From Calliopum simillimum (lineage: Eukaryota > Arthropoda > Insecta > Diptera > Lauxaniidae), in assembly GCA_951812925.1 (NCBI GenBank), contig OX638372.1, forward strand, positions 71,131,407 to 71,195,406: 64,000 nt of DNA, read 5' to 3'. The position numbers were made by a program, and so were the translations under genes. This document shows positions 22,225 through 35,248 of the stretch, one piece after another. Within the stretch, counting starts at the first letter, position 1, and each line of letters opens with the position of its first letter. Below the pieces are notes generated by a model. It was not told the DNA's origin, made no database searches, and was given only the letters and a program-made list of their open reading frames with translations.

Positions 22225-23148
22225 CAGTCTGTTAAATAAGAGCGTGGTCACGATTACTCGCGATCGGTAAAGTATAATGCTGTAATTTTTTTTTCTCACA
22301 CAGAGGGCAGTATTGTCCTTCATGCTTCGTGAAAGTGAATCAGCTGACCACTCTTTTCAATGCGTTCTCAGCATTTTTCCAAAATGAGTACCGCGTACGC
22401 GTCGCGCTTTGAAGCCGTTTTTTTTGTGTTTGCACCCCAAAGGTCCCAAAATGACCCAAGCGGCGGCTGCGAAGTATATGCAAAAGTCGAAACAGTTTGT
22501 GAGTAAGTGGGTGAATCGCTTCAAAGAAGAAAAAAATGTCGATGACTTTCCAAATCGCGGGTCTGTCGGTGTAGTGACGGAAAAACAGGAAAAACTGATC
22601 TGTGCTCTATTTTCGAAAAATCCAACATTAACTTTGCGTGAAGGTGCTTCGAAATTGTCCCAAAAAGGTTTGAATATCTCCCACGGAACTATTCGTAATC
22701 ATTTGATTGCAAATAGTGTGAAATACCGAAGTACTTTGCAAAAACCGATGCTCAGTGAAAAACATGTCCAAAAACGTCTTGAATGGGCCAAAGACAATTT
22801 GGATCGTGACTTTGGATTGGCCGTCTCAGTCGCCCGATGCCAATCCAATTGAAAACGTTTGGGCGCAAATGAAGATGAAGCTTCAGAAAAACCGACCCTG
22901 CAACTTGAAACAGCTGGTTCGACGCATTCACAAAATTTGGAGGTCGTTTTCAGAAGAGTATGCGCAAAATCTTGTTCAAAGTATGTCGCGAAGATGTCAA
23001 GCTATAATTGATGCTGGGGGTGATTGGACCTGCTATTTATGTATTTGCATTGAAGTTTTCGATCAAATAAATCAATATTAAAAAGAATTTTCGCAATGGG
23101 TATTTTCATTTTCTCACAACAATGACCACGCTCTTATTTAACAGACTG
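22225..23148 (+). mobile_element. Internally deleted Tc1-like transposon, unit 1
   Basis: 924 bp between TA dinucleotides (22223-22224 and 23149-23150), with perfect 26-bp inverted ends starting CAGTCTGTTAAATAAGAGCG. It contains the remnant transposase described at 22409-23081. The catalytic centre is missing, so it could move only with help in trans. Confidence 0.92.
22409..23081 (+). pseudogene. Tc1-like transposase remnant lacking its catalytic Asp residues
   Basis: The N-terminal helix-turn-helix part is kept (AAAAKYMQKSKQFVSKWVNR to KRLEWAKDNLDRD). The frame then jumps straight to the C-terminal motif DWPSQSPDANPIENVW in another frame. The stretch holding the first two catalytic Asp residues is deleted; only the region of the third acidic residue (PIENVW) remains. 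The tail runs to about 23081. Identical remnants recur in units 2 and 3, so deletion preceded the triplication. Confidence 0.88.
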
Positions 23149-24079
23149 TACAGTGGATTAAAATACTTCAAAAATCGATTACAAAAAAAATCTGACGTGC
23201 TGGAGAAAAACGACGAGATACGGGTATTTTTTTTTTAACGCCTACTTTAAGAATTTTTTGGATTTTCTCATGTGTTTTACAAAAAGTTTCAAATTGTCGA
23301 ACAGTTTATTATAAAAAAAAGGAAAAATAGGGAAAAACGCAGTTTGGTAACTTATCAATGAATTGTATACAACTTTTGCGTTTTTCCATCGATTTTCTTA
23401 AGTGGTATCTTATTTTCTTTATAAATATATAGTCTGTGATACAAAAAAAAAAAATATTGTGAAAAAGTTATTTTTTCTTGTATAAATTTGAAGTTGATTT
23501 TTATTTTTTCTTAATTTTTTCAAAAAAAAAAAAATGTTTTTTTTTAGAAATCAATGTATTTCGCTAAAACTAACAAACCAACCAAAAAGTGATTTGAACG
23601 TTATTTGTAGGTAATTTAATTGTCTTTAATATGAAATATAAAACGTTTAAATGCAAATATTGGTTCTTGAGATATTTGTATTTAAATGGAACTATTTTTT
23701 TTTTTTTTTGGTCCAAAAACCGAAAATGACCGATATCTCGAAAACGACACGAAAGAAAAAAAAAATAATGCGCTTTTCGGAATCAGCAGCCCATTTTACA
23801 TATAAAATGAATAATGGCATTCACTGGGAATTTTGGCTGTAAACTAGTGTAATATCTCTACATTAAAACAGGCGCGTAAAAATGAAAAATAAGCATAACT
23901 TTGCAAAAGGAACAGATAGGATTTTGAATCCAACGAATTTTTCATCAGGAATCAATAATATATCGACGTACGTATTCAGTTTCCCTTGAGATTAAACTCG
24001 CACCTGTAACTTATTGAGGCCCAGTGTGTGTATCTGAAATTGCTTCATTAATAAATTTTTATAGAAAAAAAAAAAAACT

Positions 24080-25556
24080 AGTAAGGGTGTAACTTTTGGC
24101 CTGGCCAAAAAGTAAATGCCCTAAACTGTAGTATTTTGATAATTTTGCTTACATGGGAGGTGCCAAGCCCCCTTGTCCGATTTCACCCAATTTTTGTTGA
24201 GAGCTTTTGTTTATGATTCTTAGTGTCTGAGTCGAATTTGGTTCGAATATCTCAAAAAACCCTTTCAGTATAGCGTTTTAAAGCTTTTGATTACATGGGA
24301 GGTGCCACGCCCTCTTGTCCGAATTCGTTCAGTTTTTTCTTGGAGCTTGCGCTTACTATTCTTAGTATTTATGCGTATTTTGGTTGCATTGTCGTGAAAA
24401 ATACAGCTAAAATTGCATTTTGAATATATTTTTTGTATGGGCGGTAGGCGTGTCCGTTGACCGATTTCGCTCATTTTCAATCCCCAGAGCTATCTTTGAC
24501 GACGGAGGCAGTGTACCAAATTTCATTGAATTATCTTGCTCAGTTTTCCTAAAAAGTGTATTTCAACACACAGCCAGCCACCCAGACAGACGGGCATGGC
24601 TATATCGACTCAGAAGGTGACGCTGATCAAGAATATACATACTTTTCTATATCTGCCACGCCTCCTTCTCTGCGTTACAAACGGAAGGACAAAGTGAAAA
24701 TCACGTATATCATGTTTATTGTATGGAAACATTTTGTCTGGCTGGCTGGCTGGGTGTGTGTGGAAATACATTTTTTGGGAAAACTGAGCAACATAATTCA
24801 ATGAAATTTGGTATTCTGCCTTCGTCGTAAAAGTTAGCTCGGGGGATTGAAAATGAGCGAAATCGGTCAACGGACACGCCTACCGCCCGCCCATACAAAA
24901 AATTTATTCAAAATGCAATAATAACAGCATTATTCGCAATAACAGAAGCAAAATACACATAAATACTAGGGAAAGTAAATATAAGCTCTGAGCAAAAACT
25001 AGGCGAATTCGGACTAGAGGGCGTGGCACCTCCCATATAAACAAAAGTTTCAAAATGTTATACGGAAAGCGTTTTTTGAGATAACCCAACCAAATTACAC
25101 TCAAACACTCGGATCTATAAATGCATGCTATACGCAAGATCTAGGTAAACTCGGACAAGAGGACGTGGCACCTCCCATATAAGCAAATGTTTCAAAATTA
25201 TATAATGAAAGTGTTTTTTGAGATAATTCAACCAAATTTCACTCAAACACGAAGAACATGAATTGTAAACTCTGAGCTTAAAGTAGGTGAAGTAGGATTA
25301 GAGGGCGTGGCACCTCCCATACAAGCGAAAGTTTCAAAATGCTATACTGAAAGAATTTTTAAAGAAAACCTAATCGAATTTTACTCAAACACTCAGAACA
25401 GTAAATGCAAGCTCTACGCAAAATCAAGGTAAGCTCGGAGGTGAAGGCGTGGCACTTCCCATATAAGCAATTTGTTCTTATACTCTCCTAATAATATACT
25501 TGAAATGCAGTGTAGGGTATTTAGTTTTTGGCCAGGCCAAAGATACCACCCTTACT
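24080..25556. mobile_element. Two-armed GGGCGTGGC-rich element, array unit 2
   Basis: Same structure as 19032-20504. Private change: an extra gccc near 24888 in the right arm. Confidence 0.8.
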
Positions 25557-27275
25557 ATTTTTGAAAACATTTTATTTTTTATTTATGAAAAATATTGCCA
25601 AGTGTCAAAAACATGTTTTCTTACTGGAGAATTTTTGTTAGTAAAATTTTATCCAGTAAAATCTTGCAAACTCTTTCAGAACAAACTTTCAGTTTACTCT
25701 CACAACTCCTCTCTCGTTTCTGGACTTTTAGGTATACCTACTAAACGCGTTTCTGTAACAATTTGTACCAATTATTACTGACTATCACAAAACATATAGA
25801 CCTATTATGTGAAATTATCCTCTCTGGAAATAAGGTTTAAGCTTGTGAAAATATGGATTGAGAATAAATATATATAAAAAATATTTAATATGAGCAAATG
25901 CGGGACATGACGAAAGTAATTTCGGGGCGAAAAAAACCTGCGGGACAAAAGCAGTAAATGCGGGACTGTCCCGCTGAATCCGGGATATTTGATTTGAGGC
26001 CATTACCTCAGATTTTTTTTTCGATTAGTTGCACACATTGTCCCTGTTTCTACTACCCTGCCTCTCTAAAATGATACAATTAAAGCTTGCAATAAATCAT
26101 TAAATTCATTTCAACAAAGTTTCCTCAATTTATTGAAATTGAGTAAGTAAGTTACAGTGAATTTAAATTGTTCTCGGCTAAAAATTAACCGTTTAAAAAT
26201 AAATGCGATTGTACGAGAACCGTTCAAAAAACACACAACCGTTTTTGTGTGTCGGTGTACAAAAAAAAAAAAAAAAAAAAAAAATAACGAATATTTTTTA
26301 ATTATGCATACCTTATGATAAACAAAGCAACACATGACCTGGCTAAATGAAGCCTTGAAGTAGCATCATCGTTAGAGTTTTTGTCGTCTTCAATGTGAGG
26401 AAAGTAATCGATATTTGAGCAATGTGTTTCCAATGGGGATAAATATGTTGGAACTAGAAAAAACATATTGAAACATAATGTACGAGTATAAATAAATTTA
26501 AAGTATTTTTTATATCATATAAATAAAAATTATAAGTATTTTAGGTAATGCGGTCTGACAAAACCATGCTTAACTTGCCAAAGTAAAACAAATTTATATT
26601 GAACTAATTAAACAGTCATTTTTGCAGAACTTTGGCAATTCAAAACATATTCACGCGATTTTAATGTCATTCTGCCGTTCATCTATTAGGAAATTGTGTT
26701 TTTTAATTTCAAAATAGTATTGCTTTCTTTATCGTTAAAAACTTTTAAACTTTTATGCTTTCCTTATCTATACGGAGTGTTGATAGATTTTTATAATTTT
26801 CTCAGTGGCGGATTAGGATTAATTCCTTAAATTTCAATTTATTTATTAAGAATTGGATTTTTAAATAATAAATGACATATATTGTTTTATCCCACAATAA
26901 ATATTCAAATACAAAACTTCGGAATACCTGCACTGCTTGCATTATATGTGACTTGGTCTATGAAAAGGGGGCTTACGAGTCAAAAACAAAAAATTTCCAA
27001 TTTTTGCCGATTCGCATAAATTGACCTTTAAAAGTTGTTTTCCAGTTGTTTTTAAAAAATTTTTTTTTTCGCACGTAAGTCATTTTGACTTACATGTGGG
27101 GGTCACAATGACCCACATGTAAGGGTTTTAGAGGGCTAAAATTTTCTACAAAAATATTCCTCGCAATATCCTGCATAAGTTTACTGAACACATGACACAC
27201 CTCAGATGTAAGGATCATGTAGTTTAACTCATCGACTTAACACAAGAATGCGTTATTTTTGTTTTTTTTTATGTA

Positions 27276-28199
27276 CAGTCTGTTAAATAAGAGCGTGGTC
27301 ACGATTACTCGCGATCGGTAAAGTATAATGCTGTAATTTTTTTTTCTCACACAGAGGGCAGTATTGTCCTTCATGCTTCGTGAAAGTGAATCAGCTGACC
27401 ACTCTTTTCAATGCGTTCTCAGCATTTTTCCAAAATGAGTACCGCGTACGCGTCGCGCTTTGAAGCCGTTTTTTTTGTGTTTGCACCCCAAAGGTCCCAA
27501 AATGACCCAAGCGGCGGCTGCGAAGTATATGCAAAAGTCGAAACAGTTTGTGAGTAAGTGGGTGAATCGCTTCAAAGAAGAAAAAAATGTCGATGACTTT
27601 CCAAATCGCGGGTCTGTCGGTGTAGTGACGGAAAAACAGGAAAAACTGATCTGTGCTCTATTTTCGAAAAATCCAACATTAACTTTGCGTGAAGGTGCTT
27701 CGAAATTGTCCCAAAAAGGTTTGAATATCTCCCACGGAACTATTCGTAATCATTTGATTGCAAATAGTGTGAAATACCGAAGTACTTTGCAAAAACCGAT
27801 GCTCAGTGAAAAACATGTCCAAAAACGTCTTGAATGGGCCAAAGACAATTTGGATCGTGACTTTGGATTGGCCGTCTCAGTCGCCCGATGCCAATCCAAT
27901 TGAAAACGTTTGGGCGCAAATGAAGATGAAGCTTCAGAAAAACCGACCCTGCAACTTGAAACAGCTGGTTCGACGCATTCACAAAATTTGGAGGTCGTTT
28001 TCAGAAGAGTATGCGCAAAATCTTGTTCAAAGTATGTCGCGAAGATGTCAAGCTATAATTGATGCTGGGGGTGATTGGACCTGCTATTTATGTATTTGCA
28101 TTGAAGTTTTCGATCAAATAAATCAATATTAAAAAGAATTTTCGCAATGGGTATTTTCATTTTCTCACAACAATGACCACGCTCTTATTTAACAGACTG
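27276..28199 (+). mobile_element. Internally deleted Tc1-like transposon, unit 2
   Basis: 924 bp, TA-flanked, same ends and same internal deletion as 22225-23148. The transposase remnant occupies 27460-28132 and gives the same protein fragments. It was copied as part of the array and did not insert independently. Confidence 0.92.
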
Positions 28200-29131
28200 T
28201 ACAGTGGATTAAAATACTTCAAAAATCGATTACAAAAAAAATCTGACGTGCTGGAGAAAAACGACGAGATACGGGTATTTTTTTTTTAACGCCTACTTTA
28301 AGAATTTTTTGGATTTTCTCATGTGTTTTACAAAAAGTTTCAAATTGTCGAACAGTTTATTATAAAAAAAAGGAAAAATAGGGAAAAACGCAGTTTGGTA
28401 ACTTATCAATGAATTGTATACAACTTTTGCGTTTTTCCATCGATTTTCTTAAGTGGTATCTTATTTTCTTTATAAATATATAGTCTGTGATACAAAAAAA
28501 AAAAATATTGTGAAAAAGTTATTTTTTCTTGTATAAATTTGAAGTTGATTTTTATTTTTTCTTAATTTTTTCAAAAAAAAAAAAATGTTTTTTTTTAGAA
28601 ATCAATGTATTTCGCTAAAACTAACAAACCAACCAAAAAGTGATTTGAACGTTATTTGTAGGTAATTTAATTGTCTTTAATATGAAATATAAAACGTTTA
28701 AATGCAAATATTGGTTCTTGAGATATTTGTATTTAAATGGAACTATTTTTTTTTTTTTTTGGTCCAAAAACCGAAAATGACCGATATCTCGAAAACGACA
28801 CGAAAGAAAAAAAAAATAATGCGCTTTTCGGAATCAGCAGCCCATTTTACATATAAAATGAATAATGGCATTCACTGGGAATTTTGGCTGTAAACTAGTG
28901 TAATATCTCTACATTAAAACAGGCGCGTAAAAATGAAAAATAAGCATAACTTTGCAAAAGGAACAGATAGGATTTTGAATCCAACGAATTTTTCATCAGG
29001 AATCAATAATATATCGACGTACGTATTCAGTTTCCCTTGAGATTAAACTCGCACCTGTAACTTATTGAGGCCCAGTGTGTGTATCTGAAATTGCTTCATT
29101 AATAAATTTTTATAGAAAAAAAAAAAAAACT

Positions 29132-30604
29132 AGTAAGGGTGTAACTTTTGGCCTGGCCAAAAAGTAAATGCCCTAAACTGTAGTATTTTGATAATTTTGC
29201 TTACATGGGAGGTGCCAAGCCCCCTTGTCCGATTTCACCCAATTTTTGTTGAGAGCTTTTGTTTATGATTCTTAGTGTCTGAGTCGAATTTGGTTCGAAT
29301 ATCTCAAAAAACCCTTTCAGTATAGCGTTTTAAAGCTTTTGATTACATGGGAGGTGCCACGCCCTCTTGTCCGAATTCGTTCAGTTTTTTCTTGGAGCTT
29401 GCGCTTACTATTCTTAGTATTTATGCGTATTTTGGTTGCATTGTCGTGAAAAATACAGCTAAAATTGCATTTTGAATATATTTTTTGTATGGGCGGTAGG
29501 CGTGTCCGTTGACCGATTTCGCTCATTTTCAATCCCCAGAGCTATCTTTGACGACGGAGGCAGTGTACCAAATTTCATTGAATTATCTTGCTCAGTTTTC
29601 CTAAAAAGTGTATTTCAACACACAGCCAGCCACCCAGACAGACGGGCATGGCTATATCGACTCAGAAGGTGACGCTGATCAAGAATATACATACTTTTCT
29701 ATATCTGCCACGCCTCCTTCTCTGCGTTACAAACGGAAGGACAAAGTGAAAATCACGTATATCATGTTTATTGTATGGAAACATTTTGTCTGGCTGGCTG
29801 GCTGGGTGTGTGTGGAAATACATTTTTTGGGAAAACTGAGCAACATAATTCAATGAAATTTGGTATTCTGCCTTCGTCGTAAAAGTTAGCTCGGGGGATT
29901 GAAAATGAGCGAAATCGGTCAACGGACACGCCTACCGCCCATACAAAAAATTTATTCAAAATGCAATAATAACAGCATTATTCGCAATAACAGAAGCAAA
30001 ATACACATAAATACTAGGGAAAGTAAATATAAGCTCTGAGCAAAAACTAGGCGAATTCGGACTAGAGGGCGTGGCACCTCCCATATAAACAAAAGTTTCA
30101 AAATGTTATACGGAAAGCGTTTTTTGAGATAACCCAACCAAATTACACTCAAACACTCGGATCTATAAATGCATGCTATACGCAAGATCTAGGTAAACTC
30201 GGACAAGAGGACGTGGCACCTCCCATATAAGCAAATGTTTCAAAATTATATAATGAAAGTGTTTTTTGAGATAATTCAACCAAATTTCACTCAAACACGA
30301 AGAACATGAATTGTAAACTCTGAGCTTAAAGTAGGTGAAGTAGGATTAGAGGGCGTGGCACCTCCCATACAAGCGAAAGTTTCAAAATGCTATACTGAAA
30401 GAATTTTTAAAGAAAACCTAATCGAATTTTACTCAAACACTCAGAACAGTAAATGCAAGCTCTACGCAAAATCAAGGTAAGCTCGGAGGTGAAGGCGTGG
30501 CACTTCCCATATAAGCAATTTGTTCTTATACTCTCCTAATAATATACTTGAAATGCAGTGTAGGGTATTTAGTTTTTGGCCAGGCCAAAGATACCACCCT
30601 TACT
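29132..30604. mobile_element. Two-armed GGGCGTGGC-rich element, array unit 3
   Basis: Same structure as 19032-20504, without the extra gccc of unit 2. Confidence 0.8.
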
Positions 30605-32327
30605 ATTTTTGAAAACATTTTATTTTTTATTTATGAAAAATATTGCCAAGTGTCAAAAACATGTTTTCTTACTGGAGAATTTTTGTTAGTAAAATTTTAT
30701 CCAGTAAAATCTTGCAAACTCTTTCAGAACAAACTTTCAGTTTACTCTCACAACTCCTCTCTCGTTTCTGGACTTTTAGGTATACCTACTAAACGCGTTT
30801 CTGTAACAATTTGTACCAATTATTACTGACTATCACAAAACATATAGACCTATTATGTGAAATTATCCTCTCTGGAAATAAGGTTTAAGCTTGTGAAAAT
30901 ATGGATTGAGAATAAATATATATAAAAAATATTTAATATGAGCAAATGCGGGACATGACGAAAGTAATTTCGGGGCGAAAAAAACCTGCGGGACAAAAGC
31001 AGTAAATGCGGGACTGTCCCGCTGAATCCGGGATATTTGATTTGAGGCCATTACCTCAGATTTTTTTTTCGATTAGTTGCACACATTGTCCCTGTTTCTA
31101 CTACCCTGCCTCTCTAAAATGATACAATTAAAGCTTGCAATAAATCATTAAATTCATTTCAACAAAGTTTCCTCAATTTATTGAAATTGAGTAAGTAAGT
31201 TACAGTGAATTTAAATTGTTCTCGGCTAAAAATTAACCGTTTAAAAATAAATGCGATTGTACGAGAACCGTTCAAAAAACACACAACCGTTTTTGTGTGT
31301 CGGTGTACAAAAAAAAAAAAAAAAAAAAAAAAAAAATAACGAATATTTTTTAATTATGCATACCTTATGATAAACAAAGCAACACATGACCTGGCTAAAT
31401 GAAGCCTTGAAGTAGCATCATCGTTAGAGTTTTTGTCGTCTTCAATGTGAGGAAAGTAATCGATATTTGAGCAATGTGTTTCCAATGGGGATAAATATGT
31501 TGGAACTAGAAAAAACATATTGAAACATAATGTACGAGTATAAATAAATTTAAAGTATTTTTTATATCATATAAATAAAAATTATAAGTATTTTAGGTAA
31601 TGCGGTCTGACAAAACCATGCTTAACTTGCCAAAGTAAAACAAATTTATATTGAACTAATTAAACAGTCATTTTTGCAGAACTTTGGCAATTCAAAACAT
31701 ATTCACGCGATTTTAATGTCATTCTGCCGTTCATCTATTAGGAAATTGTGTTTTTTAATTTCAAAATAGTATTGCTTTCTTTATCGTTAAAAACTTTTAA
31801 ACTTTTATGCTTTCCTTATCTATACGGAGTGTTGATAGATTTTTATAATTTTCTCAGTGGCGGATTAGGATTAATTCCTTAAATTTCAATTTATTTATTA
31901 AGAATTGGATTTTTAAATAATAAATGACATATATTGTTTTATCCCACAATAAATATTCAAATACAAAACTTCGGAATACCTGCACTGCTTGCATTATATG
32001 TGACTTGGTCTATGAAAAGGGGGCTTACGAGTCAAAAACAAAAAATTTCCAATTTTTGCCGATTCGCATAAATTGACCTTTAAAAGATGTTTTCCAGTTG
32101 TTTTTAAAAAATTTTTTTTTTCGCACGTAAGTCATTTTGACTTACATGTGGGGGTCACAATGACCCACATGTAAGGGTTTTAGAGGGCTAAAATTTTCTA
32201 CAAAAATATTCCTCGCAATATCCTGCATAAGTTTACTGAACACATGACACACCTCAGATGTAAGGATCATGTAGTTTAACTCATCGACTTAACACAAGAA
32301 TGCGTTATTTTTGTTTTTTTTTATGTA

Positions 32328-33251
32328 CAGTCTGTTAAATAAGAGCGTGGTCACGATTACTCGCGATCGGTAAAGTATAATGCTGTAATTTTTTTTTCTC
32401 ACACAGAGGGCAGTATTGTCCTTCATGCTTCGTGAAAGTGAATCAGCTGACCACTCTTTTCAATGCGTTCTCAGCATTTTTCCAAAATGAGTACCGCGTA
32501 CGCGTCGCGCTTTGAAGCCGTTTTTTTTGTGTTTGCACCCCAAAGGTCCCAAAATGACCCAAGCGGCGGCTGCGAAGTATATGCAAAAGTCGAAACAGTT
32601 TGTGAGTAAGTGGGTGAATCGCTTCAAAGAAGAAAAAAATGTCGATGACTTTCCAAATCGCGGGTCTGTCGGTGTAGTGACGGAAAAACAGGAAAAACTG
32701 ATCTGTGCTCTATTTTCGAAAAATCCAACATTAACTTTGCGTGAAGGTGCTTCGAAATTGTCCCAAAAAGGTTTGAATATCTCCCACGGAACTATTCGTA
32801 ATCATTTGATTGCAAATAGTGTGAAATACCGAAGTACTTTGCAAAAACCGATGCTCAGTGAAAAACATGTCCAAAAACGTCTTGAATGGGCCAAAGACAA
32901 TTTGGATCGTGACTTTGGATTGGCCGTCTCAGTCGCCCGATGCCAATCCAATTGAAAACGTTTGGGCGCAAATGAAGATGAAGCTTCAGAAAAACCGACC
33001 CTGCAACTTGAAACAGCTGGTTCGACGCATTCACAAAATTTGGAGGTCGTTTTCAGAAGAGTATGCGCAAAATCTTGTTCAAAGTATGTCGCGAAGATGT
33101 CAAGCTATAATTGATGCTGGGGGTGATTGGACCTGCTATTTATGTATTTGCATTGAAGTTTTCGATCAAATAAATCAATATTAAAAAGAATTTTCGCAAT
33201 GGGTATTTTCATTTTCTCACAACAATGACCACGCTCTTATTTAACAGACTG
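32328..33251 (+). mobile_element. Internally deleted Tc1-like transposon, unit 3
   Basis: 924 bp, TA-flanked, same structure as the other two. The transposase remnant is at 32512-33184. About 230 bp upstream a private substitution is seen (aaaagatg for aaaagttg, near 32086). Confidence 0.92.
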
Positions 33252-34179
33252 TACAGTGGATTAAAATACTTCAAAAATCGATTACAAAAAAAATCTGACG
33301 TGCTGGAGAAAAACGACGAGATACGGGTATTTTTTTTTTAACGCCTACTTTAAGAATTTTTTGGATTTTCTCATGTGTTTTACAAAAAGTTTCAAATTGT
33401 CGAACAGTTTATTATAAAAAAAAGGAAAAATAGGGAAAAACGCAGTTTGGTAACTTATCAATGAATTGTATACAACTTTTGCGTTTTTCCATCGATTTTC
33501 TTAAGTGGTATCTTATTTTCTTTATAAATATATAGTCTGTGATACAAAAAAAAAATATTGTGAAAAAGTTATTTTTTCTTGTATAAATTTGAAGTTGATT
33601 TTTATTTTTTCTTAATTTTTTCGAAAAAAAAAAATGTTTTTTTTTAGAAATCAATGTATTTCGCTAAAACTAACAAACCAACCAAAAAGTGATTTGAACG
33701 TTATTTGTAGGTAATTTAATTGTCTTTAATATGAAATATAAAACGTTTAAATGCAAATATTGGTTCTTGAGATATTTGTATTTAAATGGAACTATTTTTT
33801 TTTTTTTTTGGTCCAAAAACCGAAAATGACCGATATCTCGAAAACGACACGAAAGAAAAAAAAAAAAATAATGCGCTTTTCGGAATCAGCAGCCCATTTT
33901 ACATATAAAATGAATAATGGCATTCACTGGGAATTTTGGCTGTAAACTAGTATAATATCTCTACATTAAAACAGGCGCGTAAAAATGAAAAATAAGCATA
34001 ACTTTGCAAAAGGAACAGATAGGATTTTGAATCCAACGAATTTTTCATCAGGAATCAATAATATATCGACGTACGTATTTAGTTTCCCTTGAGATTAAAC
34101 TCGCACCTGTAACTTATTGAGGCCCAGTGTGTGTATCTGAAATTGCTTCATTAATAAATTTTTATAGAAAAAAAAAACT

Positions 34180-35248
34180 AGTAAGGGTGTAACTTTTGGC
34201 CTGGCCAAAAAGTAAATGCCCTAAACTGTAGTATTTTGATAATTTTGCTTATATGGGAGGTGCCACGCCCTCTGGTCCGAGTTCGCACAATTTTTGCTCA
34301 GAGCTCGCATTTATAGTTTTTAGTGTCTGGGTGAAATTTGGTTGTATTATCTCAAACAACGTTTATAGTATAGCGTTTTGAAGCTTTTGCTTATATAGGA
34401 GATGCCACACCCTCTTGTCCGAGTTCACCTAGTTTTAGCTTAAAGCGTGTATTTATAGTCTTTAGTATTTGAGTGAAATTTAGTTGGATTATCTGAAAAA
34501 ATTATTTCAGTAGCATTTTGGAACTTTTGTTTATATGGGAGGTGCCACGCCCCTTGTCAGATTTTACCCAATATTTGCTGAGAGCTTTTATTTATAATTT
34601 TTAGTGTCTGAGTCAAATTTGATCCGAATATCTCAAAAAACGCTTTCAGTATAGCGTTTTGAAGCTTTTGCTTGTATGAGAGGTGCCATGCCCTCTTGTC
34701 CGAATTTGCCCAGTTTTTTCTCAGAGCTTGCGTTTACAATAATTCCTAGTTTACACGAGGAAATTTTTGAAACAAATTTTTAGATTTTATATGAGAAACA
34801 ACAACAAAATTTCTTTTCGTTTCCCTTCTTTTGCCTACAAACTCAAAGAATTTGTTTGAAAAATTTCCAAGTGTAAACTAGGAATAAGTAGTATTTATGT
34901 GTATTTTGGTTGCATTATTGTGGAAAATACTCCTAAAGTTGCATTTTGAATATATTTTTCGTATAGGCGGAAGGCGTGTCCGTTGACCGATTTTGCTCAT
35001 TTTCAATCTCACGAGCTAACTTTGACAACGGAGGCAGGATACCAAATTTCATTGAATTATCTTGCTCAGTTTTCCCAAAAAATGTATTTCCACACACACC
35101 CAGCCAGCCAGACAGACAGACATGGCTATATCGACTCAGGAGATGACGCTGATCGAGAATATATATACTTTTCTATATCTGCCACGCTTCCTTCTCTGCG
35201 TTACAAACGGAAGGTCAAAGTGAATATACCCTGGTGTAGGGTATAAAA
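34180..35248 (+). mobile_element. Single-armed GGGCGTGGC-rich element closing the array
   Basis: Begins like the array elements (AGTAAGGGTGTAACTTTTGG). After about 34250 it follows a diverged, longer version: four or more 130-bp GGTGCCACGCCCTC repeats, the CAGACATGGCTATATCGACT module, and an end CCTGGTGTAGGGTATAAAA. It sits inside the left arm of the CAA/TTG foldback family (that arm resumes at 35249), which gives its boundaries. The change of sequence type at 34250 marks the end of the tandem array. Confidence 0.78.
34748..34888. repeat. MITE with about 38-bp inverted ends
   Basis: Ends ATTCCTAGTTTACACGAGGA and the complement of its counterpart (gtgtaaactaggaat) at 34870-34888. The same position in array units 1-3 (for example about 19305-19325) has no insert, providing an empty site. 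Confidence 0.85.

Larger units (their letters stand above)
18490..34250 (+). repeat. Tandem array: three 5.05-kb units plus a partial fourth
   Basis: Landmarks recur at 18607, 23651, 28702 and 33751 (spacing 5044, 5051, 5049). Units run about 18490-23530, 23530-28580, 28580-33640, with a partial unit to about 34250. They are nearly identical by eye. Units 2 and 3 share variants against unit 1 (gaggacgtggc against gagggcgtggc; gacttttagg against gacttttggg; aatggcatt against aatagcatt), so they are the closest pair. Poly-A/T lengths differ. The short open frames inside repeat exactly with the units and show no protein similarity, apart from the transposase remnant. Confidence 0.93.

Noticed and set aside
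18607..33945. Short open frames repeated four times (63-93 codons, for example at 18607, 20448 and their repeats)
   Set aside because: They recur because the DNA is tandemly duplicated, overlap each other on both strands, contain homopolymer runs and show no protein family features.
18490..34250. The array as a pure assembly artefact
   Set aside because: Units differ by private substitutions, a gccc insertion and homopolymer lengths, and units 2 and 3 share derived variants; an artefact would more likely be identical. It cannot be excluded without reads.
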